Below are positions 43,906 through 54,094 of a stretch of DNA of 64,000 nucleotides, piece after piece (positions within the stretch are counted from its first letter, which is position 1; every line of letters begins with the position of its first letter). This DNA is from an uncultured Pseudomonadota bacterium. GTDB lineage: Bacteria; Myxococcota_A; UBA796; SXON01. Made by a program: the position numbers and the translations under genes. The notes under the pieces are model-generated. The model was not told the DNA's origin. It was given only the letters and a program-made list of their open reading frames with translations, and did no database searches. Location of the stretch: positions 186,001-250,000 of the forward strand of contig CAIUMM010000106.1 in the NCBI GenBank assembly GCA_903900265.1. The letters are read 5' to 3'.

Positions 43906-45021
43906 TTAGCCCTCGGCGTCGCTGAACTCGCTGGCGATGCTGCGGAAAACCTCGGACTGTTCGATGAACACGTCGGTGATCTCGGGATCAAAGTGGGAGC
44001 CACGCCCCTTGAGGATGATCTCCACCGCTTCTTCATGGGAGAAAGCTTTTTTGTAGACGCGCCGGCTGACCAGCGCGTCGTACACGTCGGCCACCGCCAT
44101 CAGCCGCGCCGACAGCGGGATGCGCTCGCCGGACAGCCCGTCGGGGTAGCCGGTGCCATCCCATTTTTCGTGGTGCGAGTACACGATCTCGCGCGCAAAG
44201 CGCAAGAACGAAGTCTCGGAGCCCAGCGCAGCTTCAGCGCGGGCGATCGCGTCGCGACCGTACACCGCGTGGAGCTTCATGCGCTCAAACTCCTCCGGCG
44301 TGTGTTTCCCGGGCTTGAGTAGGATGTGGTCGGGAACGCCAACCTTGCCGATGTCATGCAAGGGAGAAGACTTGTAGAGCAGCTCGATGGTCGCTGAGTC
44401 CAACACATCCCGGAACCGCGGCTCGTCCCGCTGCACCAACGCGAGCGCCAACACACGCACGTACTGTTGGGTGCGGCGAATGTGGTTGCCAGTCTCGTTG
44501 TCGCGCGTCTCGGCCAACGACGCCATCGCATGAATGGTGATGTCCTGCACCAGCGCGAGGTCCCGGGTGCGGCGCCGGACCTCCCCCGCGAGGTCCTCCG
44601 AATAGCGTCGCAGCGCGTCGTTCGCGCACTTCAGCGCCACGTGGGTGCCGATGCGGGCGAGGAAGATCTCCGGGTGGAACGGCTTGCCTACAAAGTCCAC
44701 CGCGCCGATCTGAAAGCCCATGCTCTCGTGTTGGCGATCATCACTCGCAGTGAGAAAGATTACCGGGATGTCGGCGGTGACCGGGTCAGCTTTCAAGCGT
44801 CTGCAAACCTCGTAGCCGTCGATTCCGGGCATCACGACGTCCAACACAATCAGATCGGGCTTGGCACTGAAGGCGATCTGCAGCGCTTTCTCCCCGGTTG
44901 CCGCGATGCGTGTGCGGAATCGCCCGCGCAACAGCTCCGCCATCATCGCCAGATTTTCAGGCTGGTCGTCTACGACGAGCACCATCGGGAGCGCATCAGG
45001 CAGGGGAGCAGGGACATGCAT
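43906..45021 (-). CDS. Response regulator with HD-GYP output domain
   Basis: A 371-residue protein from ATG 45021. The receiver domain (residues 10-130) has VLVVDDQPENLAMM and LIVLDVVMPGIDGYE with the phospho-Asp. The HD-GYP domain has HDIGKVGVPDHILLKPG (metal-binding HD) and HHEKWDGTGYPDGLSG (GYP loop) followed by RLMAVADVYDAL. It should hydrolyse cyclic di-GMP under phosphorylation control. It is divergent, over about 115 bp, from a stressosome operon that includes a hybrid kinase, its likely phosphodonor. Comparable coupling of stressosomes to c-di-GMP signalling is known in Vibrio. Confidence 0.93.
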   Translation of the reverse strand: MHVPAPLPDALPMVLVVDDQPENLAMMAELLRGRFRTRIAATGEKALQIAFSAKPDLIVLDVVMPGIDGYEVCRRLKADPVTADIPVIFLTASDDRQHESMGFQIGAVDFVGKPFHPEIFLARIGTHVALKCANDALRRYSEDLAGEVRRRTRDLALVQDITIHAMASLAETRDNETGNHIRRTQQYVRVLALALVQRDEPRFRDVLDSATIELLYKSSPLHDIGKVGVPDHILLKPGKHTPEEFERMKLHAVYGRDAIARAEAALGSETSFLRFAREIVYSHHEKWDGTGYPDGLSGERIPLSARLMAVADVYDALVSRRVYKKAFSHEEAVEIILKGRGSHFDPEITDVFIEQSEVFRSIASEFSDAEG

Positions 45022-45136
45022 CGGAAAATCACCCAAACGTCGATAGCACGCGCGGATGCGCTGGGCTACGACCCGCTCGGGCCTGTCTGGGCTCCGCAAA
45101 CCCGATGAAGGCGCGAGCCCTCCCCAAAGGCGACCC

Positions 45137-46024
45137 ATGGAAAACATGTCCCCTGTGCTGTTGATGCAACGGCACGAGATCGTCGAAGCAGACCTTGTCT
45201 TGGTGCGCGAGCTGGGGAGTCACATCGAGCCGCGCCTCGCGGAGTACGTCGAGCACCTGTACGCATGGATGCGCCAGCTTCCGGAGTACGAAGAGTACTT
45301 TGCCGACCCGCGCCGCGTGGAGCGCGTACAGCGCGCCCAGGTGGACTACTGGCGCGAGCTGTTCCGCGGCGTGATCGACGAGTCCTTCATGGCGCGCCGG
45401 CGGGCTACCGGCGAGATGCACGCGCGCATTGGCCTGTCGCTGCCGACGTACTTTGCCGCGGTCGACATGTCGCTGACCATCCTCGTCGATCGTGTGCTTC
45501 CCGAGGCGGCCTTAGGCGACCGCAAGGCAGCGGCGCTGCGGGCGCTGACCAAGATTGTCCACATCGACACGGCGATCGTGGTCGAAGCGTACAATCGACT
45601 GACGTCGGAGAAGCTCGCAGGCCAAGCCCGCGCGTTGCTCGAGCTCTCCACGCCGGTGACCGCGCTCTGGGAGGACATCCTGCTGCTCCCGGTGATCGGC
45701 ATCATCGACTCCCGGCGCGCCCAAGACATCATGCGCTCGGTGCTGCAGCGCATCGCCGAGACCCGCGCCAAGGTGTTCATCATGGACATCAGCGGCGTAT
45801 CGGTGGTGGACACCGCGGTGGCCAACCACTTGATCAAGATCACCAAAGCCATGCGGCTGATGGGCTGTGAGTGCCTGCTCTCCGGTGTCTCCCCCGCGGT
45901 CGCCCAGACGGTGATCGAGCTGGGCATCGACATCAGCTCAGTCAACTCTCGGGCGACCATGCGCGACGCGTTGGAAGAAGGCTTCCGACGGGTGGGCATC
46001 GAGGTCAAGCGGATCGGCCAGTGA
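45137..46024 (+). CDS. rsbR: RsbR-type stressosome sensor (globin-like fold plus STAS)
   Basis: A 295-residue protein from ATG 45137. The N-terminal 160 residues follow the globin-sensor pattern (ELFRGVIDESFMARRR, MHARIGLSLPTYFAAVD). The site where heme globin sensors have the proximal His is Tyr71 (YWRELFRG), so heme binding is doubtful. The C-terminal STAS domain has VFIMDISGVSVVDTAVANH with Thr226 at the conserved phosphorylation site, then GVSPAVAQTVIELGIDIS. RsbR proteins form the stressosome core with RsbS. It is first in a coupled operon (GTGA overlap with rsbS). Confidence 0.9.
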   Translation: MENMSPVLLMQRHEIVEADLVLVRELGSHIEPRLAEYVEHLYAWMRQLPEYEEYFADPRRVERVQRAQVDYWRELFRGVIDESFMARRRATGEMHARIGLSLPTYFAAVDMSLTILVDRVLPEAALGDRKAAALRALTKIVHIDTAIVVEAYNRLTSEKLAGQARALLELSTPVTALWEDILLLPVIGIIDSRRAQDIMRSVLQRIAETRAKVFIMDISGVSVVDTAVANHLIKITKAMRLMGCECLLSGVSPAVAQTVIELGIDISSVNSRATMRDALEEGFRRVGIEVKRIGQ

Positions 46025-46398
46025 ACACCGGCAGCGCGGAGCTCCGGCGCCACGCGATCATCAGTCTGTTTGGGGATTGCTTGGTCGCAAGCGTACAGTC
46101 GGACCTCGACGCCGCCGGCATAGGCGCGCTTCGAACGGCGCTCTTGGACTCGGTACGCCAACGCCAGCCGCGCGGGGTCGTCATCGACGTCTCGGCGCTC
46201 GATCTGCTCGACGCCTACGATTTTGACGCGCTCCGGCGCACGATGGCGATGGTCGAGCTGCTTGGCGTGCGTGCCGTGCTGGTCGGCCTCTCGCCGATCA
46301 TCGTCGCGGCGCTCGTGGATCAGGACGCAGCCACCGACGGCGTGATCGCTGAGCCCACGCTCGAAGCCGGCTTGGCCCGCGCCACGAGCCGATCATGA
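46021..46398 (+). CDS. rsbS: RsbS-type STAS protein lacking the usual phosphoserine
   Basis: A 125-residue single STAS domain, start GTG 46021. It contains VVIDVSALDLLDAYDFDAL and VRAVLVGLSPIIVAALVD. In Bacillus RsbS the equivalent segment holds the Ser phosphorylated by RsbT (IDSF-like); here it is Asp64-Ala65-Tyr66, so the phosphoacceptor is missing. It still should co-assemble with RsbR. Coupled to rsbR and to rsbT by 4-bp overlaps (GTGA, ATGA). RsbT release may therefore depend on RsbR alone. Confidence 0.88.
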   Translation: MNTGSAELRRHAIISLFGDCLVASVQSDLDAAGIGALRTALLDSVRQRQPRGVVIDVSALDLLDAYDFDALRRTMAMVELLGVRAVLVGLSPIIVAALVDQDAATDGVIAEPTLEAGLARATSRS

Positions 46399-46817
46399 GC
46401 CTACGCGACGCCGAGAACCGCGAGCTCCTCGTCCTGCGCATCGACGATGACTCCGACATCCCGGTTGTCCTCGTGCGCCTCGGCGCCTTCTTGTCGGCGC
46501 AGGGCATCTGCGCTCCCGAGTCCGCGCGCATCGCCACCGCCACCGTGGAGCTGGCTACCAACATCGTCAAATACGCCAAGCGCGGCGTCATCCGCGTGCG
46601 CGCCCTCCGGCTTGGACATCAGCGGGGCATCGAAGTCGAAGCCGAGGACAAAGGCCCCGGCATCGCCAACGTGAACCTCGCGCTCACCGACAGCTACAGC
46701 ACCTCGGGGTCGCTCGGCTTGGGCTTGCCCGGGGTCCGACGCTTGATGGACGACTTCGACATCCGCTCTACCGTCGGCTCGGGAACCACCGTCCGTATAC
46801 GCCGGTGGATCCCGTGA
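46395..46817 (+). CDS. rsbT: RsbT-type serine/threonine kinase (switch protein)
   Basis: A 140-residue GHKL ATPase-fold kinase. N box: TVELATNIVKYAKRG. G1: VEAEDKGPGIAN. G2: SGSLGLGLPGVRRLMD. RsbT phosphorylates stressosome STAS domains and, once freed, activates a downstream partner (RsbU in Bacillus). No rsbU is present. The hybrid kinase gene two positions on is the likely alternative target. Starts at ATG 46395 overlapping rsbS. Confidence 0.92.
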   Translation: MSLRDAENRELLVLRIDDDSDIPVVLVRLGAFLSAQGICAPESARIATATVELATNIVKYAKRGVIRVRALRLGHQRGIEVEAEDKGPGIANVNLALTDSYSTSGSLGLGLPGVRRLMDDFDIRSTVGSGTTVRIRRWIP

Positions 46818-47443
46818 GCCCGCCCCCCAAAACCTCCGCCGCGCCCCTTGAAGTCACCAGCGGTTGGTACGGGCGCGCGTGCGAGGGCCAGAGCGTGTCC
46901 GGAGACATGGCGATGGTCATCGAGGACGGCGTCGAAGCGTCGCCTTCGGTCGTGCGCACGGTGCTCGTCGATGTGGCGGGGCACGGGCCAGCCGCCGCCG
47001 TCGTCGCCGAGCGCCTCCGCGCTGCTCCTTGGCTCGCTACGGCAGCAGACCCCACCGCATTGGCAAGCCGGCTGGACGCCGCCTTGCGCGGCGTACGTGG
47101 AGCCGCGATCGCGATCGTCGATCTAAACTGCACCGATCATACCGCGACCTGCGTCGCGATCGGGAGCATCTATCTGCGCATCGAGGGTGCCCGCTCTCGC
47201 GAGGTCGCTCGACAGTCGGGCGTAGTCGGAGAATACATGCCCACCGTGCGACCGAAAGTGGAGCCCATCGAGCACGGCGACGTCGTGATCCTCGCTTCGG
47301 ACGGTGTAAGCGGCCGCAAGTTAGCGGAAGTCCCGCCGGCTTGGCTGCTCGCCCCCGCCGACCGACTGGCGCGGCGGATCGTGCACGAGTACGGCCAGCC
47401 CCACGACGACGCCAGCTGCATCGCGCTGTCGGTGATGCGATGA
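46814..47443 (+). CDS. rsbX: RsbX-type PP2C phosphatase
   Basis: A 209-residue SpoIIE/PP2C-like phosphatase, which resets the stressosome by dephosphorylating RsbR and RsbS. Metal-binding landmarks are [30 protein letters not shown] and [11 protein letters not shown], and near the end [12 protein letters not shown] prefer GTG 46814, which overlaps the rsbT stop (GTGA) like the other junctions, over GTG 46805. Its stop overlaps the kinase gene (ATGA). Confidence 0.9.
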   Translation: MSPPPKTSAAPLEVTSGWYGRACEGQSVSGDMAMVIEDGVEASPSVVRTVLVDVAGHGPAAAVVAERLRAAPWLATAADPTALASRLDAALRGVRGAAIAIVDLNCTDHTATCVAIGSIYLRIEGARSREVARQSGVVGEYMPTVRPKVEPIEHGDVVILASDGVSGRKLAEVPPAWLLAPADRLARRIVHEYGQPHDDASCIALSVMR

Positions 47444-50061
47444 CCGAACTAGGTACCCTCGAGGTTCACAACGACGAGAGCCTGCTCTTCGCCCGGCAGC
47501 AGCTCCGCGCCGTAGCCGAGGATCTGTCGGCCAACGCCGCGGTGCGCTTCGCCATCGACGTTTCGTTCGCGCTCCGTACGCTGCAACGCGAGGGCGCCGG
47601 CGCCGTCATGCTGATCGTCGCCCATCTGTCCGACCCCACATCGGGCACACTCACGGTGCGATGTATGCCGCAGGGCGCCGATCCAGGCGCCGCGCCGCTG
47701 GCCGTCTGGAGGCTGACCGGTATAGCCCCACGGCTGCAGGCCGCGCACATCGAGCGTCTGCGCACCGTGCTGGCGCAACGGCCCGCGCACGTGCTGTACG
47801 CCGAGCTTCAGGCCCATCAGCAGAGCCTCGAAGCGACGATCGTCGAGCGCACCGCCGCGCTCCTAGCGGCGAAAGAGCAAGCGGAAGAGGCCTCCCGCGC
47901 CAAAGCGATGTTCCTCGCCAACATGAGCCACGAGATCCGCACCCCGATGAACGCGGTGATCGGCCTCGCGCACCTCGCCCTCCAAACCGAGCTGAACCCG
48001 AAGCAGCGCGGCTATGTCGCGAACATCCACAACGCCGGCACCAGCCTGCTCGGCATCATCAACGACATCCTCGACTTCTCGAAGATCGAGGCGGGGCGTA
48101 TCGAGCTGGAGGCGGTGGAGTTCAACCTGCCCGACGTGCTGGACGGACTCCGCACGCTGCTCGCGGACACCGCAACGGCCAAGAACGTCGCGTTGGTGTT
48201 TGCGATCGATCCTGAAACCCCCGCCGCGCTGGTGGGAGACCCGCTACGACTGGGCCAGGTCCTGACGAACCTGCTCTCCAACGCGGTCAAGTTCACTGCC
48301 TCCGGCAACGTCACCATCCGCCTTCGCATCGCCGAGCGCTGCGCCGCGCGCCAGAAGCTCGTCTGCACCGTGACCGACACCGGAATCGGGATGACAACCG
48401 AGCAAATATCCGTCATCTTTCAGCCGTTCTCCCAAGCTGACGGCTCGATGACGCGCCGGTACGGCGGCACCGGACTCGGGTTGACGATCACCCGGCGGCT
48501 CGTCGAGCTGATGGGGGGCGAGCTCTGGGCGGAGAGCGAGCCCGATGTAGGCACAACCTTTCATTTTTCCGCGTGGCTCGGCGTAAGCAACGCCGGCGCG
48601 CCTTCGCTGTCTGCGGTGGCGGTGCTCGGTGGGCGCCGCGTGCTCGTCGTAGAGGATCACCCCGCGGCCCGCGAGGTGCTCGTCAACCAGTTGTTGGAGT
48701 GGAAGCTCCTCGTCGATGCAGTGGGGACAGGAAAAGAAGGGATCAATGCCGTAGAAGATGCCAAGCGGGCGGGAGCGCCCTACGCGCTCGTGCTCTTGGA
48801 CTGGCAGCTTGGCGATGGCGTAGGCACGGAGATCGCTCCGGAGATGCTCGATCGGGATCCCGACGTGCGTATCGTCGTCGTGACCGCCTACGGCCGTGAA
48901 GACGTGCGACGCGCGGCGCAAGACGCCGGCGTGGAGCGCGTGCTGAGCAAGCCGCTGCGGCGAGGGCTGCTCTACGCGACGCTCAACGAGCTCTTAGGCG
49001 GCGCCGCGTTGGTTCCGGCCAAGCCAGAGCCGCTGTGGCGCAACGCGCCGCTGGCCGGCGTGAAGGTCCTTGTGGTCGAAGACAACGAGATCAACCGGCA
49101 GATCGCGACCGAGCTCTTGGAAGCGGCGGGCGCACGCGTCGACATCGCGGTGAACGGCCAGCAAGCCATCGACAGGCTGCATACGATGGAGCCGGTGCAC
49201 GTCGTGTTGATGGACCTCCAGATGCCGGTGCTCGACGGCTACGAAGCCACCCGGCGGCTGCGCGCGGACCCAAGGTTTGCGCTGCTCCCCATCATCGCGA
49301 TGACCGCGCACGCCATGGTGGAGGAGCGCGACCGCTGCCTCGCGCTGGGGATGAACGGGCACCTCACCAAGCCCATCGACCCCGAGGCGCTGGTGCGCAC
49401 CGTCGCGCAGTGGGCGCTCCGCGGCGGCGAACTGCCCGCACTGCTAGCACCCCCGACAGCGCCGGTGGCCCGCGCGCCCTCCGACGAGGCGGTGCTCGAC
49501 ACCCGGGCCGGAATCGCGCGGGTGGCCGGGAACGTCACGCTCTACGCACGCCTGCTGGCCAGCTTTGACACCCGGCAGCCACAGGAAGCCATCGCGCTCC
49601 ACGCCGCCATCGCCGAAGGGCGCTTCGAAGATGCATCCCGCGCCGCACACACGCTGCGCGGGCTCTCGGCCAACCTCGGCATGATGCAGCTCGCCGCCGC
49701 GCTGCAGCGGGTGGAGGGGGCGCTACGCGCGGGGGTGCGCCCCCCGGAAGAGGAGCTAGAGCGCGTAAAGGCCTGCATCCACGCGGCCTCGCAGGCGGCC
49801 CAGGCCGCTCAAACCGCCCAAGGATCGCCGGCTCCCGATGCGTCTGAGCCACCGCCCGCCCCCATCGTCGTCACCGATCTGGTCGCGCGGCTCCGGGACA
49901 GCGACGCCGAAGCGGTCGAGATCGCCCGTGCATGCGCGGTCCAACTCCAAGGTTTGCTTGGAGATCGCTACGGACCGTTCAACGCTGCGCTCGCCGGCTT
50001 CGACTTCGACGCTGCCGCAGCGTTGCTCGAAGCCGCCGCGGCGCCAACCGAGGCCTCGTGA
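47440..50061 (+). CDS. Hybrid histidine kinase with two receivers and HPt
   Basis: An 873-residue cytosolic phosphorelay protein. Residues 1-120 form a domain without known name, possibly a partner-binding region for RsbT. A coiled coil then leads to the HisKA domain ([19 protein letters not shown], His164), followed by HATPase ([28 protein letters not shown]). Receiver 1 has Asp454 ([11 protein letters not shown]), receiver 2 Asp592 ([18 protein letters not shown]), and the HPt domain His737 ([13 protein letters not shown]). No membrane segment is seen, so input probably comes from the stressosome. Likely partner: the divergent HD-GYP regulator. Coupled at both ends by 4-bp overlaps. Confidence 0.93.
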   Translation: MTELGTLEVHNDESLLFARQQLRAVAEDLSANAAVRFAIDVSFALRTLQREGAGAVMLIVAHLSDPTSGTLTVRCMPQGADPGAAPLAVWRLTGIAPRLQAAHIERLRTVLAQRPAHVLYAELQAHQQSLEATIVERTAALLAAKEQAEEASRAKAMFLANMSHEIRTPMNAVIGLAHLALQTELNPKQRGYVANIHNAGTSLLGIINDILDFSKIEAGRIELEAVEFNLPDVLDGLRTLLADTATAKNVALVFAIDPETPAALVGDPLRLGQVLTNLLSNAVKFTASGNVTIRLRIAERCAARQKLVCTVTDTGIGMTTEQISVIFQPFSQADGSMTRRYGGTGLGLTITRRLVELMGGELWAESEPDVGTTFHFSAWLGVSNAGAPSLSAVAVLGGRRVLVVEDHPAAREVLVNQLLEWKLLVDAVGTGKEGINAVEDAKRAGAPYALVLLDWQLGDGVGTEIAPEMLDRDPDVRIVVVTAYGREDVRRAAQDAGVERVLSKPLRRGLLYATLNELLGGAALVPAKPEPLWRNAPLAGVKVLVVEDNEINRQIATELLEAAGARVDIAVNGQQAIDRLHTMEPVHVVLMDLQMPVLDGYEATRRLRADPRFALLPIIAMTAHAMVEERDRCLALGMNGHLTKPIDPEALVRTVAQWALRGGELPALLAPPTAPVARAPSDEAVLDTRAGIARVAGNVTLYARLLASFDTRQPQEAIALHAAIAEGRFEDASRAAHTLRGLSANLGMMQLAAALQRVEGALRAGVRPPEEELERVKACIHAASQAAQAAQTAQGSPAPDASEPPPAPIVVTDLVARLRDSDAEAVEIARACAVQLQGLLGDRYGPFNAALAGFDFDAAAALLEAAAAPTEAS

Positions 50062-51656
50062 AGCCCCGCCAAAGCACATGGGCAGTCCTGCTCGGAACGC
50101 TCGCCTTATCTTCGGTTGAGCTGCTTTTTCCCTTTGGCCGCGACCAAGGAAACTACGCGTACCCGGCGTGGGCGTGGCTCGAGGGCCAGATGCCCTATCG
50201 CGACGTCTACGTGTTCAAACCCCCAGCAACGGTCTGGGTACACGCGCTCGCCCAGCTCCTGTTCGGACATTCGCTCGTGGCGGTGCGCATCCTCGACCTC
50301 GGATGGACCGCCGCCACTGCGCTGACCATCAGCGCGATCGTACGTCGATGGACCTCGACGAGCGGCACCGGAACGCCACCAAGACCCGCGCTCGCAGGGC
50401 CGCTCGCAGGACCAGCAGCGGGCTTACTATACGCGTTCCTCTATACCAATTTTGATTTCTGGAACACGTGCCAGACCGACGGTTGGTTCAACCTGCCGAT
50501 GGCGCTGGCGATCCTGCTGACGACGCGGGTGTGGACCGGCGAGTCCACAAACCGCATGCTTTTGGTCGCCGGCGCGCTGGTCGGGCTGGCGATGGACTTC
50601 AAGTACACCGCCGCCGCGATGATCCTGCCGATCGCCGGGGTGCTCGGGCTCGCCGCGCTGCGCGACCGCAAGCTCGGCCTGCTGACCGGGCGCGCCGCGT
50701 TGGGCGTGGCTGGAGCAGGCTTGGTGTTGGGCGCGACGGCCTTTTGGCTGTGGGTCAACGGGGCGATGCCGGGGTTCTTAGACTCCCAGACCGCGCTGCT
50801 CCCGGCCTACGTGGCAAAAACCGGAAAAAGCCACGGCATACTCGACAAGTTCGCGGTGGTCTACAGCCGCCTAAGCACTCTGCCCGAGCTGCGCTTTGAG
50901 CTGGCGCTGGTGAGCGTGGGCCTGCCGGTGGTCGCGCTGCGCGCGCGCCGCGATCCTCGGGTGCTGCTGCCGCTGCTCTGGTACGCGGGCGGGCTGATCT
51001 CGACGATCGCGCAGGACAAATACTTCCGCTACCACTTCCTCTCGACGCTGCCGGGCGCTGCGGTCATCGGCGCGCTGGCGATCGACGCGCTGTTGGGCGT
51101 GGTCCGCCGGCGATTGGGAGCGCGGGCACAAGCGGTCGCGGCGATGGTTGTGGCGGCGCTGCTGATCGCGCCGTCCAACTACCCGGCCCGATACGGCATC
51201 GCGGCGCGCACCCTCACGGGCAGCTTGACGTTGCGCGAGTACTGGTCGCAAAAGGCGTTCAAGCTCGACAAAAAGCCGCTGATCGAGGTGTACGAAGCCG
51301 CCGATCGCGTCGCGGCGCTGTCCAAGCCCGGCGACCGCGTCTACGTCTGGGGCTTCGATCCCCTGATCAACTTCATGGCCAACAGGCTGACGGTATCGCG
51401 GTTCTTGTACAATTATCCCTTTGCCGTATCGTGGGGAGATCCACGCTACGAGGACGAGCTGATGACCGCGCTGCGCGCCACACCCCCAAGCCTGTTTGTG
51501 GTCGCGTCCAACGATGTCAACAAAGGCGTGACCGGCAACGAAGCCGACTCCCGCGCGCTCTTCGAGTCGTTCGCCGCCCTCAAAGCCTTCGTGACCGAAG
51601 GATACACCGAGGTCGAGCAGGTGCACAGCTACACGATCTACCGCAAGAACCCGTGA
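50058..51656 (+). CDS. GT39-like membrane glycosyltransferase at the end of the stressosome operon
   Basis: A 532-residue polytopic protein with GTG 50058 overlapping the kinase stop (GTGA). The first loop has [19 protein letters not shown] and [19 protein letters not shown], a classic GT39 first-loop pattern with Arg-Asp. About ten hydrophobic segments follow, then a soluble domain with [13 protein letters not shown]. Genes of this style transfer sugars from polyprenyl phosphate. Its coupling to a signalling operon is unexpected; it may be a stress-induced envelope modification. Confidence 0.8.
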   Translation: MKPRQSTWAVLLGTLALSSVELLFPFGRDQGNYAYPAWAWLEGQMPYRDVYVFKPPATVWVHALAQLLFGHSLVAVRILDLGWTAATALTISAIVRRWTSTSGTGTPPRPALAGPLAGPAAGLLYAFLYTNFDFWNTCQTDGWFNLPMALAILLTTRVWTGESTNRMLLVAGALVGLAMDFKYTAAAMILPIAGVLGLAALRDRKLGLLTGRAALGVAGAGLVLGATAFWLWVNGAMPGFLDSQTALLPAYVAKTGKSHGILDKFAVVYSRLSTLPELRFELALVSVGLPVVALRARRDPRVLLPLLWYAGGLISTIAQDKYFRYHFLSTLPGAAVIGALAIDALLGVVRRRLGARAQAVAAMVVAALLIAPSNYPARYGIAARTLTGSLTLREYWSQKAFKLDKKPLIEVYEAADRVAALSKPGDRVYVWGFDPLINFMANRLTVSRFLYNYPFAVSWGDPRYEDELMTALRATPPSLFVVASNDVNKGVTGNEADSRALFESFAALKAFVTEGYTEVEQVHSYTIYRKNP

Positions 51657-51826
51657 TTCGGGAGCGCTACTCCTTGGGCTCTTGGTACATCGCTTGGTTG
51701 GGAATGTCGGCGATGTAGGTGCTGGTACAAGTGACCAGTCGTGCCTTGGGACGTGACCGCTCCCGACCCCATGCCGCCGCCGGCCGAAAGACTCGCGGGA
51801 CGGTCTAGTCCGGGCTACCCGACGGC

Positions 51827-54040
51827 ATGATCCTCCTGGCTCTTTCGCTGCTCACCGCCTGCTCCGAATCGCCCGACCCTGAAGGCCTCATCCGGAGCCC
51901 CCCTACGGACACCGCTCCGGCGGATTCCGCGGACACAGGCGCCGATGGTGGGTGGGAAGACGAGGTTCCGCTGCCGGCACCCGGCTTCCTCGCAACGGAA
52001 TCGGTGGTGGCGCTCGGCAATACGCTCGACGGGTTCTTCGCGGGCAGCTTGAGTGGCCTCCGTATCGTCGACGCGGAGAACGGAGAAATCGTCTACGAGT
52101 ACGACCCCGACGCGCCGCTCACCCCCGCGTCCAACACCAAGCTCTACACGACGGCGACAGCGATGGACACCCTTGGCGAAGACCACCGTCTGAGGCTCTC
52201 CGCCTGGGCGCCCGCCGCTGCAGACGCATCCGGCAGGGTCGCAAGCCTGACCGTGCTGGCCGAGCACGACGCGACGTGGTCGGCCTACGTCTTGCTCTCC
52301 ACCTCCTGGGCTGCGGAGCGGCTCGCCGACGCGCTCTACGAAGCGGGCGTCCGGAGCGTGAGCGGCACGCTCACCCTCTCCGGGGAGGTGCTCGTCGACG
52401 GGAACTCAGTGGGAACTTACTCCGCGTCGGACAACCGTGCCGCGGCACTCGACGTGATGGCAGAGGCCTTGGAAGACCGCGGGATCGCCGTGGGAGATAC
52501 CACGACATCGTCCAGCCTCACCCCCCCGAGCGGGGTCGAGCTCGCTGTGCGGGAATCTCCATCGCTTGGCGTCGTCTGTCATCCCATCAACGTGTACAGC
52601 CACAACGAGATGGCCGACCTGCTCGCGCGGCACGTAGGCTGGGCCGTCACGGATGACGGCAGCTACGCCGGCGGCGAGGAGGCGATGCTCGCGCTGCTGG
52701 ACACACTCGGGATCGAGACGAGCAACGTGGCATTTTCCGACGGATCCGGTCTCTCCCACGACAACATCGTCACCGCGACATCCACGACCGAACTCATCCT
52801 GGCAATGCTGGAACGCCCGTCGGGGCAGGCCTGGGAGCGCACCTTCTCGATCGCCGGCGTGATCGGCACCGTCAGCAACCGGATGACCGGCAGCGACACT
52901 TACGGGCGCGTGTATGCGAAGACCGGAACGCTCTCCGGCGTCATCGCGCTCTCGGGCGTGCTGCACCATCGCTACGACGGGCACCGCTACGTGTTTTCGA
53001 TCCTGCAGAACGACGTGTACGATTCGAGCGCCGCGCGTGATCTTGCCGATGCTGCCGTGGAGGCCCTCGCTGCCGATCTGCGCGGGCTCTCGCGTCCTTT
53101 GGCGCCCGTGTTGCAGGTGGTTCAGAACACCGGCCACGGGACCCTCGCCGTCGCGTGGGACGCGGTGGACGGCGCGGAGGGCTACGGGGTGTGGGTCTCC
53201 GCCGACGGTCGGGTCTGGGATCGCGCCGACGCCGTACTCGAAACCGGGACCGAGCACGTGCTCCGCGGCCTTTCCGAAGGAAAGACCGTCTATGTGCGGG
53301 TGACGGCCTTCGCCGGCGCGGCCGAGAGTGAGCCGTCCGATGTCTACGCCGCCACCCCTGCGAATGCGCTGTCGCGGGTGCTCCTCGTGGACGCCAACGA
53401 CCGGTGGGCGGGGCAGTGGGAGAACACGCGCGGCGCAGGGCATGACTTTCTCGCGACCACGGCCGAGGCCATTGTCGGTCGTGCGGTCGACAGCACCAGC
53501 AACGAAGCCGTCGGGACCGGGCGCGTCTCGCTGGATGGCTACGACGTGGTCGTGTGGTCGCTTGGAGAGGAGTCGACGGAGGACGCCACCTTCGATTCGG
53601 CCGAACGGCTGGCTGTGGAGGCCTGGTTGACGGACGGTCGCGCGCTGCTCGTGTCCGGCGCGGAGCTCGCCTGGGATCTGGAGGCAGAGGGCGATTCGGA
53701 GCAGCAGGCGTTCCTGCAGTCCCGGCTGCACGCCCGCTACGCCGGAGACGATGCTGAAACCTACACTGCGGCGTCGATCGCGGGTGGGATCTTTGACGGG
53801 CTGGGGCAACTCGACTTCTACACCCCCGCACGCCTTGTGGTGGACTACCCGGACCAGCTCGATCCCGCGGGCGGGTCGGTTGCTGCGCTCGAGTACGTCG
53901 GTGGCGCCGGCGGCACCGCCGGGGTCGTCTACGACGGCGACTACCGCGTGGTCACGCTCGGCTTCCCGGTGGAGTCGGTTGATGTTCGGGCCAGCCGGGA
54001 GGCGTTGCTGAGCCGCGTTCTGGAATTCTTCGAGGGGTGA
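51827..54040 (+). CDS. Lipoprotein PBP4-type D-Ala-D-Ala carboxypeptidase/endopeptidase with extra C-terminal domains
   Basis: A 737-residue lipoprotein (LLTAC lipobox, Asp/Ser/Thr-rich linker). Peptidase S13 motifs are Ser102 in SNTK (SxxK), Ser258-His-Asn260 in YSHNEMAD (SxN) and Lys365 in AKTGTLSG (KTG). This is enough to cut D-Ala-D-Ala or cross-linked peptides. After about residue 420 comes a fibronectin-type-III-like domain (GHGTLAVAWDAVDGAEGYGV), then a C-terminal alpha/beta domain beginning VLLVDANDRWAGQWENTRG, resembling domains found in golvesins and some lyases. That combination is larger than standard PBP4 (about 480 aa) and may aid wall attachment. It has its own 170-bp upstream gap in which I see no clear promoter. 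Confidence 0.85.
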   Translation: MILLALSLLTACSESPDPEGLIRSPPTDTAPADSADTGADGGWEDEVPLPAPGFLATESVVALGNTLDGFFAGSLSGLRIVDAENGEIVYEYDPDAPLTPASNTKLYTTATAMDTLGEDHRLRLSAWAPAAADASGRVASLTVLAEHDATWSAYVLLSTSWAAERLADALYEAGVRSVSGTLTLSGEVLVDGNSVGTYSASDNRAAALDVMAEALEDRGIAVGDTTTSSSLTPPSGVELAVRESPSLGVVCHPINVYSHNEMADLLARHVGWAVTDDGSYAGGEEAMLALLDTLGIETSNVAFSDGSGLSHDNIVTATSTTELILAMLERPSGQAWERTFSIAGVIGTVSNRMTGSDTYGRVYAKTGTLSGVIALSGVLHHRYDGHRYVFSILQNDVYDSSAARDLADAAVEALAADLRGLSRPLAPVLQVVQNTGHGTLAVAWDAVDGAEGYGVWVSADGRVWDRADAVLETGTEHVLRGLSEGKTVYVRVTAFAGAAESEPSDVYAATPANALSRVLLVDANDRWAGQWENTRGAGHDFLATTAEAIVGRAVDSTSNEAVGTGRVSLDGYDVVVWSLGEESTEDATFDSAERLAVEAWLTDGRALLVSGAELAWDLEAEGDSEQQAFLQSRLHARYAGDDAETYTAASIAGGIFDGLGQLDFYTPARLVVDYPDQLDPAGGSVAALEYVGGAGGTAGVVYDGDYRVVTLGFPVESVDVRASREALLSRVLEFFEG

Positions 54041-54094
54041 GGGTAGTGCCCGGGGTTCGGCCGCAAGCGTGGGGCCTGTGTGGTCCCCTTACCC

